This document shows positions 32,369-41,691 of a DNA stretch of 64,000 bases, one piece after another. The stretch is from NCBI GenBank assembly GCA_900553785.1, contig USES01000001.1:1-64000 (forward strand), given 5' to 3'. The notes under the pieces were generated by a model. That model saw only the letters and a program-made list of their open reading frames with translations, searched no databases and had not been told where the DNA came from. Source of the DNA: an uncultured Clostridium sp. (GTDB lineage: Bacteria; Bacillota; Clostridia; TANB77; CAG-465). The translations under genes were made by a program, and so were the position numbers. Position 1 is the stretch's first letter, and each line of letters opens with the position of its first letter.

Positions 32369-33697
32369 ATGACTAAGAAGGTAGTGGCAATTATAGGCAG
32401 GCCAAATGTTGGTAAATCTACATTTTTTAATATGTTAGTTGGTGAAAATCTATCTATCACTTCAGATGAACCTGGGGTTACGAGAGATAGAGTTTTTGCT
32501 GATGTTGAATGGAGAGGCACAAAGTTTCAACTAGTTGATACAGGCGGAATAGAAGAAGTAACAGATAATGTTATAGTAAAGTCAATGAGACGCCAAGCAG
32601 AGCTTGCCATGGATATGGCAGATGTTATTTTGTTTGTAACAGATTTGAAATCTGGAATAACACCGGTAGATAATGAGATTGCACAAATGCTAAGAAAGAC
32701 TAGAAAACCGGTTGTTTTAGTTTGTAATAAGGTTGATACTGTTGGTACGCCACCTGATGAGATTTATGAGCTATATAATTTGGGCTTAGGTGAGCCGTAT
32801 CCAATTTCATCTATAGCAAAACTTGGGGTAGGCGAAGTGCTTGATGCAATTTACTACAATTTTGGTGATATAGAAGAGCTAGAGGAAGAAGAAAAGGATA
32901 TTAAAGTTGCAATCATAGGCAAGCCAAATGTTGGCAAGTCTTCTCTTACAAATGCAATATTAGGCGAAGAAAGAGCTATTGTAAGCAGTGTTGCGGGGAC
33001 TACAAGAGATGCAATAGATACAAAATTCGAAAACAAGTTTGGAAAATACACTATAATTGATACAGCAGGAATTAGAAGAAAAAATAAGATATATGATAAT
33101 ATAGAAAAATACAGTATCATTAAAGCAAAATCAGCAATAGATAGAGCAGATGTGGCTTTAATTGTTATTGATGCAACTGAAGGCGTTACAGAACAAGATG
33201 AAAAGATTGCGGGCTTTGCGCATGAAAAGGGCAAGGCTATGATTATCGTTGTAAATAAGTGGGACTTAATAGATAAAGATAATACAACTCTTAAAGAGTA
33301 TTCAAAAAAGATTAGAGAACATTTTAAGTTTATGTCATATGCACCTATTATTACATTATCTGCTATGACAGGTCAAAGAGTAGAGAAACTTTTTGAGGTG
33401 ATAAATAAGTCTTATGAGGCAAATAATTTTAGAGTTACTACAGGAGTTTTAAATGATGTAATAATTGAAGCTATGGCGCTTCATCCAGCTCCTACTGATA
33501 AGGGAAGGAGACTTAAAATTTATTATTCAACTCAGGTAAAAACAGCTCCGCCGACTTTTGTGTTATTTGTAAATAATAAAGACTTAGCACACTTTTCTTA
33601 TATTAGATATTTGGAAAATGAATTAAGAAAGCGTTTTGATTTGGAGGGAACTCCTATCAATATAATTGTCAGAGAAAAAGGAAAGAAAGAAGAATAG
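32369..33697 (+). CDS. der: ribosome-assembly GTPase Der (EngA)
   Basis: 442 residues from the ATG after AAAAGGAG, giving MTKKVVAIIGRPNVGKST. Two tandem GTPase domains are visible: GRPNVGKST, DTGG and NKVD, then GKPNVGKSS (about residue 180), DTAG and NKWD, followed by the KH-like C-terminal domain. Der acts in 50S subunit assembly. It is followed directly by plsY, the common Firmicute order der-plsY, although gpsA, often third, is replaced by pta. Confidence 0.97.
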   Translation: MTKKVVAIIGRPNVGKSTFFNMLVGENLSITSDEPGVTRDRVFADVEWRGTKFQLVDTGGIEEVTDNVIVKSMRRQAELAMDMADVILFVTDLKSGITPVDNEIAQMLRKTRKPVVLVCNKVDTVGTPPDEIYELYNLGLGEPYPISSIAKLGVGEVLDAIYYNFGDIEELEEEEKDIKVAIIGKPNVGKSSLTNAILGEERAIVSSVAGTTRDAIDTKFENKFGKYTIIDTAGIRRKNKIYDNIEKYSIIKAKSAIDRADVALIVIDATEGVTEQDEKIAGFAHEKGKAMIIVVNKWDLIDKDNTTLKEYSKKIREHFKFMSYAPIITLSAMTGQRVEKLFEVINKSYEANNFRVTTGVLNDVIIEAMALHPAPTDKGRRLKIYYSTQVKTAPPTFVLFVNNKDLAHFSYIRYLENELRKRFDLEGTPINIIVREKGKKEE

Positions 33698-33707
33698 ATT
33701 TATCGTT

Positions 33708-34310
33708 ATGTGGTTTTTTAATATATTAGTAGTTGTAATAAGTTATTTTATAGCATCAATTAATCCTGCTATAATAATTAGCAATAAAGTTTTAAATAAA
33801 GATATTAGAGAATTAGGAAGCAAAAATGCTGGAACTACAAATTCAATTAGAATAATGGGTAAAAAATTGGGAGTAATAGTTTTTGTTTTGGATTTATTAA
33901 AAGTGGTAGTTTCATATATTGTAATATTGTTAATATCTAAATTATTCAATATTCAGACTTCAAGTCTTTCTTACTCATTGTATATATTAGGTTCCGTAGT
34001 AGGACACGTATTTCCAGTTTATTATGGATTTAAAGGCGGAAAGGGCGTAGCAGTATACTTGATGTCTGCCATGTTAGTAGATGCAAAAGCTACTCTTGTG
34101 TGTTTGGCGTTTGGAGTAATACTTATACTAATTACTAGATGGGTATCTTTAGGAAGTGTTTGCGGAACTATTCTTTTAGTGATATTGTCTATATTTATGG
34201 ATACGAATTTTAACACTATAGTTTTAGCTATTGCTACTACAATAGTTGTTGTTAAGCACAAATCAAATATACAAAGGATTTTTGCTGGAAAAGAAAATAA
34301 ATTGTTTTAG
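33708..34310 (+). CDS. plsY: glycerol-3-phosphate acyltransferase PlsY
   Basis: 200 residues from ATG 33708, which gives the usual PlsY start directly in the first helix (MWFFNILVVVISYFIASINP). A TTG at 33666 overlapping der is possible but would add an untypical basic extension. PlsY transfers acyl from acyl-phosphate to glycerol-3-phosphate in the membrane. The three conserved loops are present: GSKNAGTTN (usually GSGNPGATN), the GHVFPVYYGFKGGKGVA motif, and a third near SLGSVCG. No strong ribosome-binding site precedes the chosen start, so coupling to der is likely. Confidence 0.9.
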   Translation: MWFFNILVVVISYFIASINPAIIISNKVLNKDIRELGSKNAGTTNSIRIMGKKLGVIVFVLDLLKVVVSYIVILLISKLFNIQTSSLSYSLYILGSVVGHVFPVYYGFKGGKGVAVYLMSAMLVDAKATLVCLAFGVILILITRWVSLGSVCGTILLVILSIFMDTNFNTIVLAIATTIVVVKHKSNIQRIFAGKENKLF

Positions 34311-34326
34311 ATATATGGAGGAGTTT

Positions 34327-35313
34327 ATGGACGAATGTAATTTGATTCTTGAAAAAGCAAAGTGTAAATTAAGAAAAATTGTATTGCCAGAAAGCGGAGA
34401 CGTAAGAGTTTTAAAAGCTGCTGAAGTGATACAAAAAGAAAAAATAGCAATACCTGTTTTAATTGGAGATAAAAATGCTATTGAAAATGAAAGTAAAAAA
34501 AATAATATAGATATAAGTGGTGTTGAAGTGATTGATCCGCTAACTTATGAAAAATTTGATGAATATGTTAACCTTTTGTATGATCTAAGAAAAAGTAAAG
34601 GAATGACATTAGACGAGGCAAAGAAATTAGTAAAAGATTATGTTTATTTCGGTGTCTTGATGGTAAAAGCAAAAGACGCATCAGGATTAGTGTCTGGAGC
34701 AGTTCATACAACAGCAGATACTTTAAGACCAGCTTTACAAATAGTTAAAGCAAAGATTCCTGGTCAAACAGTATCATCATTTTTTGTAATGGATATAAAG
34801 GGTTCAAAATATAAGGGAGCATATATTTTTTCTGATTGTGGGCTTGTCCAAAATCCAACTAGTGAGGAGTTAGCTACTATTTGTACTCAAGCAGCAGACT
34901 CATATAGACATCTTTTCCAAAAAGAACCAGTGTGTGCAATGCTTTCTTATTCCACTTATGGAAGTGCAAAATCCGAATCTGTTTTAAAGGTAGAAGAAGC
35001 AAAGAAAATGTTAGACAGTAAAAATGTTGATTTTGAGTTTGATGGCGAATTGCAGTTAGATGCAGCGCTAGAACCAAGTGTAGCGAGTTTAAAAGCACCA
35101 GAATGTAAAATATCTGGTAGACCTAACGTACTAATATTTCCAAACATTGATGCTGGAAATATAGGATATAAATTAGTTGAACGTTTTGCTCAAGCAAGAG
35201 CTATTGGGCCAATAACTCAGGGGCTAGCAGCACCAATAAATGACTTGTCTAGAGGTTGTAAAACAGAAGATATTGTCGTGGCTGTGGCAATAACATCTCT
35301 TCAAGCAGAATAA
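34327..35313 (+). CDS. pta: phosphate acetyltransferase
   Basis: 328 residues from ATG 34327 after GGAGGAG, beginning MDECNLILEKAKCKLRKIVLPES. The PTA/PTB domain is full length: DVRVLKAAEV, SGLVSGAVHTTADTLRPALQ, then DCGLVQNPTSEELA, SYSTYGSAKS and FPNIDAGNIGYKLVERFA. The enzyme interconverts acetyl-CoA and acetyl phosphate for fermentation to acetate. No ackA is next to it. It follows plsY by 16 bp. Confidence 0.95.
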   Translation: MDECNLILEKAKCKLRKIVLPESGDVRVLKAAEVIQKEKIAIPVLIGDKNAIENESKKNNIDISGVEVIDPLTYEKFDEYVNLLYDLRKSKGMTLDEAKKLVKDYVYFGVLMVKAKDASGLVSGAVHTTADTLRPALQIVKAKIPGQTVSSFFVMDIKGSKYKGAYIFSDCGLVQNPTSEELATICTQAADSYRHLFQKEPVCAMLSYSTYGSAKSESVLKVEEAKKMLDSKNVDFEFDGELQLDAALEPSVASLKAPECKISGRPNVLIFPNIDAGNIGYKLVERFAQARAIGPITQGLAAPINDLSRGCKTEDIVVAVAITSLQAE

Positions 35314-35323
35314 AAAATTACCA

Positions 35324-35352
35324 TTGAATTAGCAAATATTCTATGATAAACT
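35324..35352 (+). promoter_or_regulatory. promoter of the DUF3298-type gene
   Basis: TTGAAT (35324-35329), 17-nt spacer, TAAACT (35347-35352). Confidence 0.65.
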
Positions 35353-35377
35353 ATTTTAAAATATAAGGAGTTATACT

Positions 35378-36148
35378 ATGGAAACTATGAATTATGACAG
35401 AATCAAAAAGAAGTCTAACGCGCCAATAATTGCATTCATTACTTTTATAATACTTGGTAGTGCAGTTGTTGCGTATGGTTTGATTAATGAGAAAAAGCCT
35501 GAGATAATTGGTGAAAATAATGCTCTGGTTGACGTTATATCAAAAGATAATACACAGACTAAAAAAGACGTTGAATATTCAGTTAAGAGTGTATCTAGGA
35601 AAAATGATAAAACCAGTTACAAATCAGATATAACATTGCCAGAAGTGTCAGTTGAAAATGTTGAGTTAACGGATATAAATGAACAAATTAAAAATAAATT
35701 CTTAAACAAATACGATTCGTTGGAGCAAGAAGCATCAGGAAACTTAGAAAATGAATTTACTTATAAGGTAACATATAAGACATATGAAACTGAGCTTCAA
35801 GAAAAGAAAATATTATCAATCGTTTTATACGAAACAATAGTGGCTAACGGTAAAGACGTGTTTTCTGATAAAATGTATGGTTATACAATAGATTTAAACT
35901 CTAAGACATTATTATCTTCTGAAGATGCAGCACCATACGTTTTAGATTATTCTTATAGGAATACAATTAAAGAACAAATTAAATCTTATATTGTTTCAAA
36001 AGGAATACTAAAAGAGGCAGATTATAATTATTCATATACTGCACTTGAAGAGTTTTATATATCTGGAAATGAATTTCATATTGTATTTAATCCATCAGAA
36101 CCTTTTGATGCAAAATATGGCATTCTAGATATTGTTATAAAAAAATAA
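35378..36148 (+). CDS. membrane-anchored DUF3298/RsiV-like protein
   Basis: 256 residues, ATG after ATAAGGAG. One membrane helix (about residues 16-34) precedes an external part with a DUF4163/DUF3298 arrangement: DITLPEVSVENVELTDINEQIKN as N-terminal strand and helix, then FSDKMYGYTIDLNSKTLLSS, and a final FYISGNEFHIVFNPSEPFDAKYG. This domain binds lysozyme in the anti-sigma factor RsiV, but the N-terminal anti-sigma segment is lacking here and no sigma gene is near. It is probably a sensor or wall protein. It is followed by a tiny membrane gene and cdaA. Confidence 0.8.
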   Translation: METMNYDRIKKKSNAPIIAFITFIILGSAVVAYGLINEKKPEIIGENNALVDVISKDNTQTKKDVEYSVKSVSRKNDKTSYKSDITLPEVSVENVELTDINEQIKNKFLNKYDSLEQEASGNLENEFTYKVTYKTYETELQEKKILSIVLYETIVANGKDVFSDKMYGYTIDLNSKTLLSSEDAAPYVLDYSYRNTIKEQIKSYIVSKGILKEADYNYSYTALEEFYISGNEFHIVFNPSEPFDAKYGILDIVIKK

Positions 36149-36160
36149 GGAGGGGTACAT

Positions 36161-36262
36161 ATGAATAGAAATAGCAAATGGTTAAAAGCGTTGGTTTGGA
36201 TACTTATATTCGGATCAGTTTTAAGTGTTTTTATAACTCTTATATATACTGTACTATTATAA
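36161..36262 (+). CDS. 33-aa membrane peptide
   Basis: ATG 36161 follows AAGGAGGGG by a short spacer. It encodes MNRNSKWLKALVWILIFGSV and a further 13 hydrophobic residues ending LIYTVLL. It is one membrane helix with a basic start. It resembles the very small DUF4044-type membrane proteins of Clostridia, an inference from pattern. It is 12 bp after the DUF3298 gene and 18 bp before cdaA, all in one operon. Confidence 0.7.
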   Translation: MNRNSKWLKALVWILIFGSVLSVFITLIYTVLL

Positions 36263-36280
36263 ACAAAGGAGAAGTTTATT

Positions 36281-37153
36281 ATGTCAGAAAAGTTTATGGA
36301 TTTTTTTAGATCAATACAGGGAGCTTTTCATTTAGATAGCCCTTTAAGAGTGTTTTTACTTGTAGTTGATATAGCATTAGTAGCGGTTATAATATATTAT
36401 TTATACAAGTTAATAAGACAGACAAGAGCAGTTCAAATATTTAAAGGAATTGCAATGTTATTGGCATTGCTTGCAATAAGTGAACTTCTTGATCTAACAA
36501 TTTTAAAATTTATATTAAGTAATTTCTTAACTTATGGTATGATTTTAATAATTATAGTATTTCAACCGGAGCTAAGGAGTGCGTTGGAAAGACTTGGAAG
36601 AAAAAACATTACTCAGTTTTTTGATTTTGATGACAAAATTAAAGATAAGCAAGTAGTATCAGAAATAGTAAAAGCAGTTGAAATTATGTCTTTAAAGAAG
36701 ATAGGTGCTCTTATAGTAATAGAACAAAGCACAAAAATTAACGATATTGTAAGAGAGGGAGTTGACCTTTCAGCTAAGGTATCTTCTGAACTGATACAAA
36801 CAATATTTAATCCAAGAACACCTTTACATGATGGAGCGATAATAATTGAGGGAAATCAGATAAAAGCTGCTAAATGTGTGTTACCACTTGCGTCAGAAAA
36901 TATTATTCCTAAAAATGTAGGAACTAGACATAGAGCTGCTGTGGGAATAAGTGAAGTGTCAGATGCTTTAGTTATAGTGGTTTCAGAAGAAACTGGTACA
37001 ATTTCTTTTGTTGAAGATGGAAAAATGAAACGCGATTTAACTGGAGATAAGTTAACAAGTATGTTACTTAGATCTTTTGATAATAATAGAGAAAGAGTGA
37101 GCGTGGCTAAAGCTAAGAAGAAACTTGAATCAGAAAAAGCAGATAAAGAATAA
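36281..37153 (+). CDS. cdaA: membrane diadenylate cyclase CdaA
   Basis: 290 residues. Three N-terminal membrane helices (about 20-100) precede the DisA_N domain (about 110-265) with the catalytic motifs HDGAIII and GTRHRAAVG. It makes cyclic di-AMP, which controls potassium and osmolyte uptake and wall metabolism. In most Firmicutes cdaR and glmM follow; here the next gene is unrelated, so the usual CdaR regulator is missing from the locus. The start ATG follows AAAGGAG. Confidence 0.95.
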   Translation: MSEKFMDFFRSIQGAFHLDSPLRVFLLVVDIALVAVIIYYLYKLIRQTRAVQIFKGIAMLLALLAISELLDLTILKFILSNFLTYGMILIIIVFQPELRSALERLGRKNITQFFDFDDKIKDKQVVSEIVKAVEIMSLKKIGALIVIEQSTKINDIVREGVDLSAKVSSELIQTIFNPRTPLHDGAIIIEGNQIKAAKCVLPLASENIIPKNVGTRHRAAVGISEVSDALVIVVSEETGTISFVEDGKMKRDLTGDKLTSMLLRSFDNNRERVSVAKAKKKLESEKADKE

Positions 37154-37192
37154 AATAAGGCTAAATGGCATATATACTTTTAGGTGGTATAT

Positions 37193-38044
37193 ATGAAAAC
37201 AATTTTTATTAGTATAACAGATAAAGATAAAATAGAATGTAGAAGGCTCAAAATAAATTCAAATGTGAATTATGATGAGTTACTTATACCACTTAAAATG
37301 TTAAACAAAAGAGTATTTGAAGATAATGGTATATTAAATAAGGTTAAGTCATACTTTTTTGATAGAAAACTTATTTCAACATTAAAATACAAAGGAAATG
37401 ACAAGATATATATATTATCTAAAACACTAGAAAATGCTGAGAAAAAGTCAGCTCTTTCTAGTGTAAAAAAATATATACAAGATATTTTAAATAGATTGGA
37501 ATATGAGTATTATACATATAGTGGAAGCATTGATGAAAATATAGATAATTATTTAATTGAGGCATTAAAAAAGAAACATATTGAGAAAAAAGATGCTAGA
37601 ATTCTCATGATATATCAAAACCTAAGAAATATAAATTATTATATGCTTGAAAACCTTGTCGGCGAGTGTAAAACGGTGGATATATATTGTGTTAATGTAA
37701 AAGATACTAAAATGGCACAAAGGCTTGAAAATATTAATGAAAAGTATGGTAGTAGTATCTGTATTAAGAATAAATTGTCTAAACAAGAAATTAAAATTAA
37801 CCCATATGATATATGTATATATATGGAAAAGAGTGACTTTAAAATTCCGAACGCATTAAAGATATTTATGTGGGATAATGATAGTGATAAATTTGATAAG
37901 TATGTACTTTTGGCAAATAGGCATAAGCTTGTTAGTAACGTAAATAATGATTATTTTTCATATATGACTAAAAATTATGGTAGACTTAAGGTAATATCAT
38001 TATTATGTAAAACTATACTTGACAAAAATTTAAAAATAATATAA
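37193..38044 (+). CDS. hypothetical protein, 283 aa
   Basis: The start is set at ATG 37193, which follows AGGTGG by 5 bases; the GTG at 37184 is part of that site. No signal peptide or membrane segment is visible. The protein is Lys-, Ile- and Asn-rich with a possible alpha/beta pattern (ARILMIYQNLRNINYYMLEN, then VGECKTVDIYCVNVKD). No motif is recognised. It lies where cdaR would be expected but does not look like a YbbR-repeat protein. It is probably co-transcribed with cdaA. Confidence 0.7.
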   Translation: MKTIFISITDKDKIECRRLKINSNVNYDELLIPLKMLNKRVFEDNGILNKVKSYFFDRKLISTLKYKGNDKIYILSKTLENAEKKSALSSVKKYIQDILNRLEYEYYTYSGSIDENIDNYLIEALKKKHIEKKDARILMIYQNLRNINYYMLENLVGECKTVDIYCVNVKDTKMAQRLENINEKYGSSICIKNKLSKQEIKINPYDICIYMEKSDFKIPNALKIFMWDNDSDKFDKYVLLANRHKLVSNVNNDYFSYMTKNYGRLKVISLLCKTILDKNLKII

Positions 38045-38098
38045 ACTATATCGAAATCGTTAAAGCAAATTAAACATAATTACTGGAGGTAATAAATT

Positions 38099-38575
38099 AT
38101 GGAAGAAAACGAAGTACTTCTTACAGAAGAAGGATTTAAAAAATTACAAGATGAGTTGACTTATTTAAAGGGTCCAAAAAAAATGGAAGTAGCAGATAAA
38201 ATAAAGGTAGCCAGAGAATATGGTGATCTTTCTGAAAATTCTGAGTATGACGAAGCAAAAAATGAACAAGCAATATTGGAGACTAAAATTGCAGAGCTCG
38301 AAGCTATGTTAAATTCAGCTAAAATAGTAGAAAAAATATCTACTACTAAAGTTGGTGTTGGTGTAACAGTTACACTTTATGATTATGAGTTTGAAGAAGA
38401 AGTTACTTATCAAATAGTTGGAACTACTGAAATAGATCCGCTAAATAATAAAATATCATTAGATTCACCAATTGGCAAAGCTTTATTTGGTAAAAAGAAA
38501 GATGAAGAAATAGAAGTAGAAGTTCCAGCAGGAATTTGCAAATATAAAATATTAGATATTAAAAAGACAGTGTAG
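38099..38575 (+). CDS. greA: transcription elongation factor GreA
   Basis: 158 residues. An N-terminal coiled coil ([18 protein letters not shown], then [20 protein letters not shown], the tip with its acidic pair) is followed by an FKBP-like C-terminal domain with [17 protein letters not shown]. GreA rescues backtracked RNA polymerase. The ATG follows GGAGGT. It is directly upstream of lysS, the common greA-lysS pair. Confidence 0.97.
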   Translation: MEENEVLLTEEGFKKLQDELTYLKGPKKMEVADKIKVAREYGDLSENSEYDEAKNEQAILETKIAELEAMLNSAKIVEKISTTKVGVGVTVTLYDYEFEEEVTYQIVGTTEIDPLNNKISLDSPIGKALFGKKKDEEIEVEVPAGICKYKILDIKKTV

Positions 38576-38593
38576 GTAATTAACATACCTACA
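38571..38593 (+). other. hairpin at the greA stop codon
   Basis: TGTAGGTA (38571-38578) pairs with TACCTACA (38586-38593); only TTTA follows. It may act as a weak terminator or processing site between greA and lysS. Confidence 0.5.
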
Positions 38594-38621
38594 TTTATGT
38601 CATATATAAGGAGGAGTAAAA

Positions 38622-40115
38622 ATGCAAGAAAACGAAGATGTTGTTTTAGAACAAGACACAGAAAAACTTGTTCAAGTAAGAAAGGACAAGTTGAAAGAAT
38701 TACGTGCCAAGGGCAAGGATCCATTTTGTGTTACTAAGTACAATAGGACACACACTAGTAAAGATGTAAAAGAAAATTTTGATGAGCTAGACGGAAAAGA
38801 TGTATCAATTGCCGGAAGAATTATGGGAAAAAGAATAATGGGTAAGGCTTCATTTTGCCATATTCAAGACATGTATGGACGCATTCAGTGTTATGTCAGC
38901 ACAAATGACTTAGGAGAAGAAGCATATAAAGAGTTTAAATCTTATGATATAGGAGATATTATAGGTGTTGAAGGTTTTGTTTTTAAAACTAAGACAGAAG
39001 AGATTTCTATACATGCCAAAAAAATAACACTTCTAACTAAATCATTAAGACCTCTTCCTGAAAAGTATCATGGACTTAAAGATATGGATTTAAGATATAG
39101 ACAGCGCTATGTAGATATGATAATGAATCCTGAAGTTAAGGAAACTTTTATATTAAGAAGTAGAATAATTAAGGAGTTAAGAAAAATATTAGATGGTAAA
39201 GGCTATACTGAAGTAGAAACTCCTATGCTTACTACGGTTGCAACAGGAGATGCAGCTCGCCCATTTATTACACATCATAACACTTTAAATATGGACATGT
39301 ATTTAAGAATTGCTCCAGAACTTAACTTAAAGAGAATAATTGCTGGTGGAATTGAAAAAGTATATGAAATAGGTAAAAACTTTAGAAATGAAGGTATGGA
39401 TATTAAACATAATCCAGAATTTACTAATATTGAAATGTATTCAGCATATGAGGATTACAATGACATGATGGATTTAGCAGAAGAAATTATTTCTACTATT
39501 GCAAATAATGTATTGGGTACAACTCATATATCTTACCAAGGTGTAGAAATAAATTTAACACCAAAGTGGAGAAGAGTTACTATGATTGATGCAATAAAAG
39601 AAGTAACTGGAGTAGACTTTAATGAAATTAAGACGGATGAGGAGGCTCGTTCTTTAGCTAAATCACGCGGCTTGGAAATAGACCCAATTAAAAACACGAG
39701 AGGTCATATAATAAACATGTTCTTTGAAGAGTATGTTGAAGAAACATTGATTCAACCTACATTTATTATGGATTATCCGGTTGAGATATCTCCACTTACA
39801 AAAAGAAAACCAAGTAATCCAAGTCTAGTTGAAAGATTTGAATTATTTATTGGTGGACGTGAGTATGGCAATGCATATTCAGAGCTTAACGATCCAATAG
39901 ACCAATATGAAAGATTTGTAAAACAAGCTGAGGCCAAAGCAAAGGGTGATGAAGAGGCCGGTGGAATGGATGAAGATTTCGTAAACGCATTAGAGATAGG
40001 CTTGCCACCAACTGGCGGAATGGGTATAGGCTTAGATAGACTTATAATGCTACTTACGGATAGTTTTTCAATAAGAGACGTCTTATTTTTCCCAACAATG
40101 AAGCCTTTATCTTAG
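38622..40115 (+). CDS. lysS: lysyl-tRNA synthetase, class II
   Basis: 497 residues. An anticodon-binding OB fold ([20 protein letters not shown]) is followed by the class II catalytic core: motif 1 near [12 protein letters not shown], motif 2 as [20 protein letters not shown], motif 3 as [18 protein letters not shown]. The end is FFPTMKPLS. It charges tRNA-Lys. The ATG follows AAGGAGGAG. No T-box leader is visible upstream, where only 46 bp separate it from greA. Confidence 0.98.
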   Translation: MQENEDVVLEQDTEKLVQVRKDKLKELRAKGKDPFCVTKYNRTHTSKDVKENFDELDGKDVSIAGRIMGKRIMGKASFCHIQDMYGRIQCYVSTNDLGEEAYKEFKSYDIGDIIGVEGFVFKTKTEEISIHAKKITLLTKSLRPLPEKYHGLKDMDLRYRQRYVDMIMNPEVKETFILRSRIIKELRKILDGKGYTEVETPMLTTVATGDAARPFITHHNTLNMDMYLRIAPELNLKRIIAGGIEKVYEIGKNFRNEGMDIKHNPEFTNIEMYSAYEDYNDMMDLAEEIISTIANNVLGTTHISYQGVEINLTPKWRRVTMIDAIKEVTGVDFNEIKTDEEARSLAKSRGLEIDPIKNTRGHIINMFFEEYVEETLIQPTFIMDYPVEISPLTKRKPSNPSLVERFELFIGGREYGNAYSELNDPIDQYERFVKQAEAKAKGDEEAGGMDEDFVNALEIGLPPTGGMGIGLDRLIMLLTDSFSIRDVLFFPTMKPLS

Positions 40116-40162
40116 AGAGGCAAGTAGTAAATTCTAAGTTCTATTTAAGTTGTAAAACAGAG

Positions 40163-40212
40163 ATGAACCTAAATGTTAGACAAGTTTGTTTAATGATGAA
40201 GGTTCATTTTTT
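40163..40212 (+). terminator. terminator after lysS
   Basis: ATGAACCT (40163-40170) pairs with AGGTTCAT (40200-40207), with further inner pairing, followed by TTTTTT. Confidence 0.82.
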
Positions 40213-40313
40213 ATAAAACGAAAAAACTAGTATAATGTAATTCTGACAGTATTGTTAAAAATTTATTTACATGATATTATATATGATAATAATGAAAAAA
40301 ATTATATAAAGAA

Positions 40314-40478
40314 ATGTTACAGATTGAATTTAATCTGGATAGTGTGTTTAAGAATAAAGGCAAATCAATTGTAAATGAAGGAGTAAAAGAATCAAATGCT
40401 GTGACAGTAACAGAAAATAAAGAATCTATATTAAAGAAACTACTTAGTAAAAACAAAAGATTTTTTAGTAAAAAATAA
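40314..40478 (+). CDS. possible 54-aa basic protein
   Basis: ATG 40314 opens a frame of 54 residues, MLQIEFNLDSVFKNKGKSIV to a Lys-rich end NKRFFSKK. The ribosome-binding site is weak (AAAGAA next to the start). A TATAAT lies at about 40231-40236. It fills most of the otherwise gene-free stretch between lysS and the next gene and ends 25 bp before it. Codon use fits the genome, but no family is recognised. Confidence 0.4.
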   Translation: MLQIEFNLDSVFKNKGKSIVNEGVKESNAVTVTENKESILKKLLSKNKRFFSKK

Positions 40479-40503
40479 TGTATGTTGAGGTGTGAGAAGT
40501 AAA

Positions 40504-41595
40504 ATGTCTAATATAATAGATTATATTAAATGGAGAGGGGACTTAACAATTAAAAAATCTCCTATAAATGAGTTGGATAATATTATTTTTGCAAGATTTT
40601 CGTATCTGCCATTTAAGATTATAAATTTTAGTGGAGAAAAGACAATAGAGTATATTGCAGATAAAATGAAAGACTTTAAGACAGAAGATTTTTTATGGCC
40701 GGATGATAAAGAATTTATAGCTCTTTTAGGAAAATCAAGTAGATTTAAAGACTTAATCGTGTCAGATTACGTGGAAATTTTAGATAAAGCGGCAGAAAAA
40801 CAGTTCGCTGCAATTAGTATAGATATTTCAGATAGTGTTAAGTATATATCTTTTAGAGGTACTGATTCGTCACTTGTTGGATGGAAAGAAGATTTAAATA
40901 TGGGATTTTTAAAAAATGTTCCATCGCAAATAGAAGCGGTAAAATATTTAAATAATATTGCATCTAAAAATAAATGCAAGTTAATTATAGGCGGACATTC
41001 AAAGGGAGGAAACCTTGCTGTATATTCCGCAATATTTTGTGATGAACATGTTAAACCTAGGATTAAAAAGGTAATAAATGCTGACGGGCCAGGATTGGAT
41101 AAGTCAGTAATATTAACAGATAATTATAAAAAAATATTAAATAAGATAGAAACGTATATACCTCAATCCTCTATAGTTGGAAGGCTTCTCGAACATGAAG
41201 AAGAGTATCAGGTTGTAAAGAGCATACAAAAAGGTGTTATGCAACATGACATATATTCTTGGCAAGTTGAGCCAATTAAACTTGTTAGAATACCAAATCT
41301 TACAAATAACAGTGAGATATTTAATGGAATAGTAAGGGATTGGTTGATGCACACAACACCTGAGCAAAGAGAAAACTTTATAAACATTCTTTATGAAGTT
41401 ATAGCTTCAACTGATGCAAAAAGTACAAAGGACTTTTCAGTAGACACAATAAAGAAAATTAGAATAATTTTAAATGGCTACAAAAATGTAGATGATGAAA
41501 ATAAAAAAGAAATAGATAGAATGGTAAAATTGCTGCTTGAGAGTACAATTAAGGTATTAAAAGATAGTGTGACTTATGACCAAAAAAGCAAGTAA
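40504..41595 (+). CDS. DUF2974 (Mbeg1-like) alpha/beta-hydrolase family protein
   Basis: 363 residues from ATG 40504; GAGGTG lies 11 bases upstream and an in-frame GTG at 40492 overlaps it. The N terminus MSNIIDYIKWRGDLTI is the family start. A lipase-like core follows with SFRGTDSSLVGWKEDLNM and the nucleophile elbow GGHSKGGNLA (Ser), then NADGPGLD (Asp). A catalytic His is plausible at QHDIYSW. The physiological substrate is unknown in the family. It is bounded by a terminator. Confidence 0.87.
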   Translation: MSNIIDYIKWRGDLTIKKSPINELDNIIFARFSYLPFKIINFSGEKTIEYIADKMKDFKTEDFLWPDDKEFIALLGKSSRFKDLIVSDYVEILDKAAEKQFAAISIDISDSVKYISFRGTDSSLVGWKEDLNMGFLKNVPSQIEAVKYLNNIASKNKCKLIIGGHSKGGNLAVYSAIFCDEHVKPRIKKVINADGPGLDKSVILTDNYKKILNKIETYIPQSSIVGRLLEHEEEYQVVKSIQKGVMQHDIYSWQVEPIKLVRIPNLTNNSEIFNGIVRDWLMHTTPEQRENFINILYEVIASTDAKSTKDFSVDTIKKIRIILNGYKNVDDENKKEIDRMVKLLLESTIKVLKDSVTYDQKSK

Positions 41596-41606
41596 AATAA
41601 AGATAT

Positions 41607-41633
41607 GGAGTGCATTAAAGTGCAACTCCTTTT
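41607..41633 (+). terminator. terminator after the DUF2974 gene
   Basis: GGAGTGCA (41607-41614) pairs with TGCAACTCC (41621-41629, one bulged A), followed by TTTTC. Confidence 0.78.
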
Positions 41634-41634
41634 C

Positions 41635-41663
41635 TTGCATTAGATAGTTACATTTGGTATAAT
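41635..41663 (+). promoter_or_regulatory. promoter of the GT2-M50-tsaD operon
   Basis: TTGCAT (41635-41640), 17-nt spacer ending TGG, TATAAT (41658-41663): an extended -10. Confidence 0.82.
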
Positions 41664-41691
41664 ATAATGGTTAAATTAAGAGGTAAAATGT

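Noticed and set aside
38571..38593. T-box or riboswitch before lysS
   Set aside because: Only 46 bp separate greA and lysS; there is one small hairpin and none of the conserved T-box elements.
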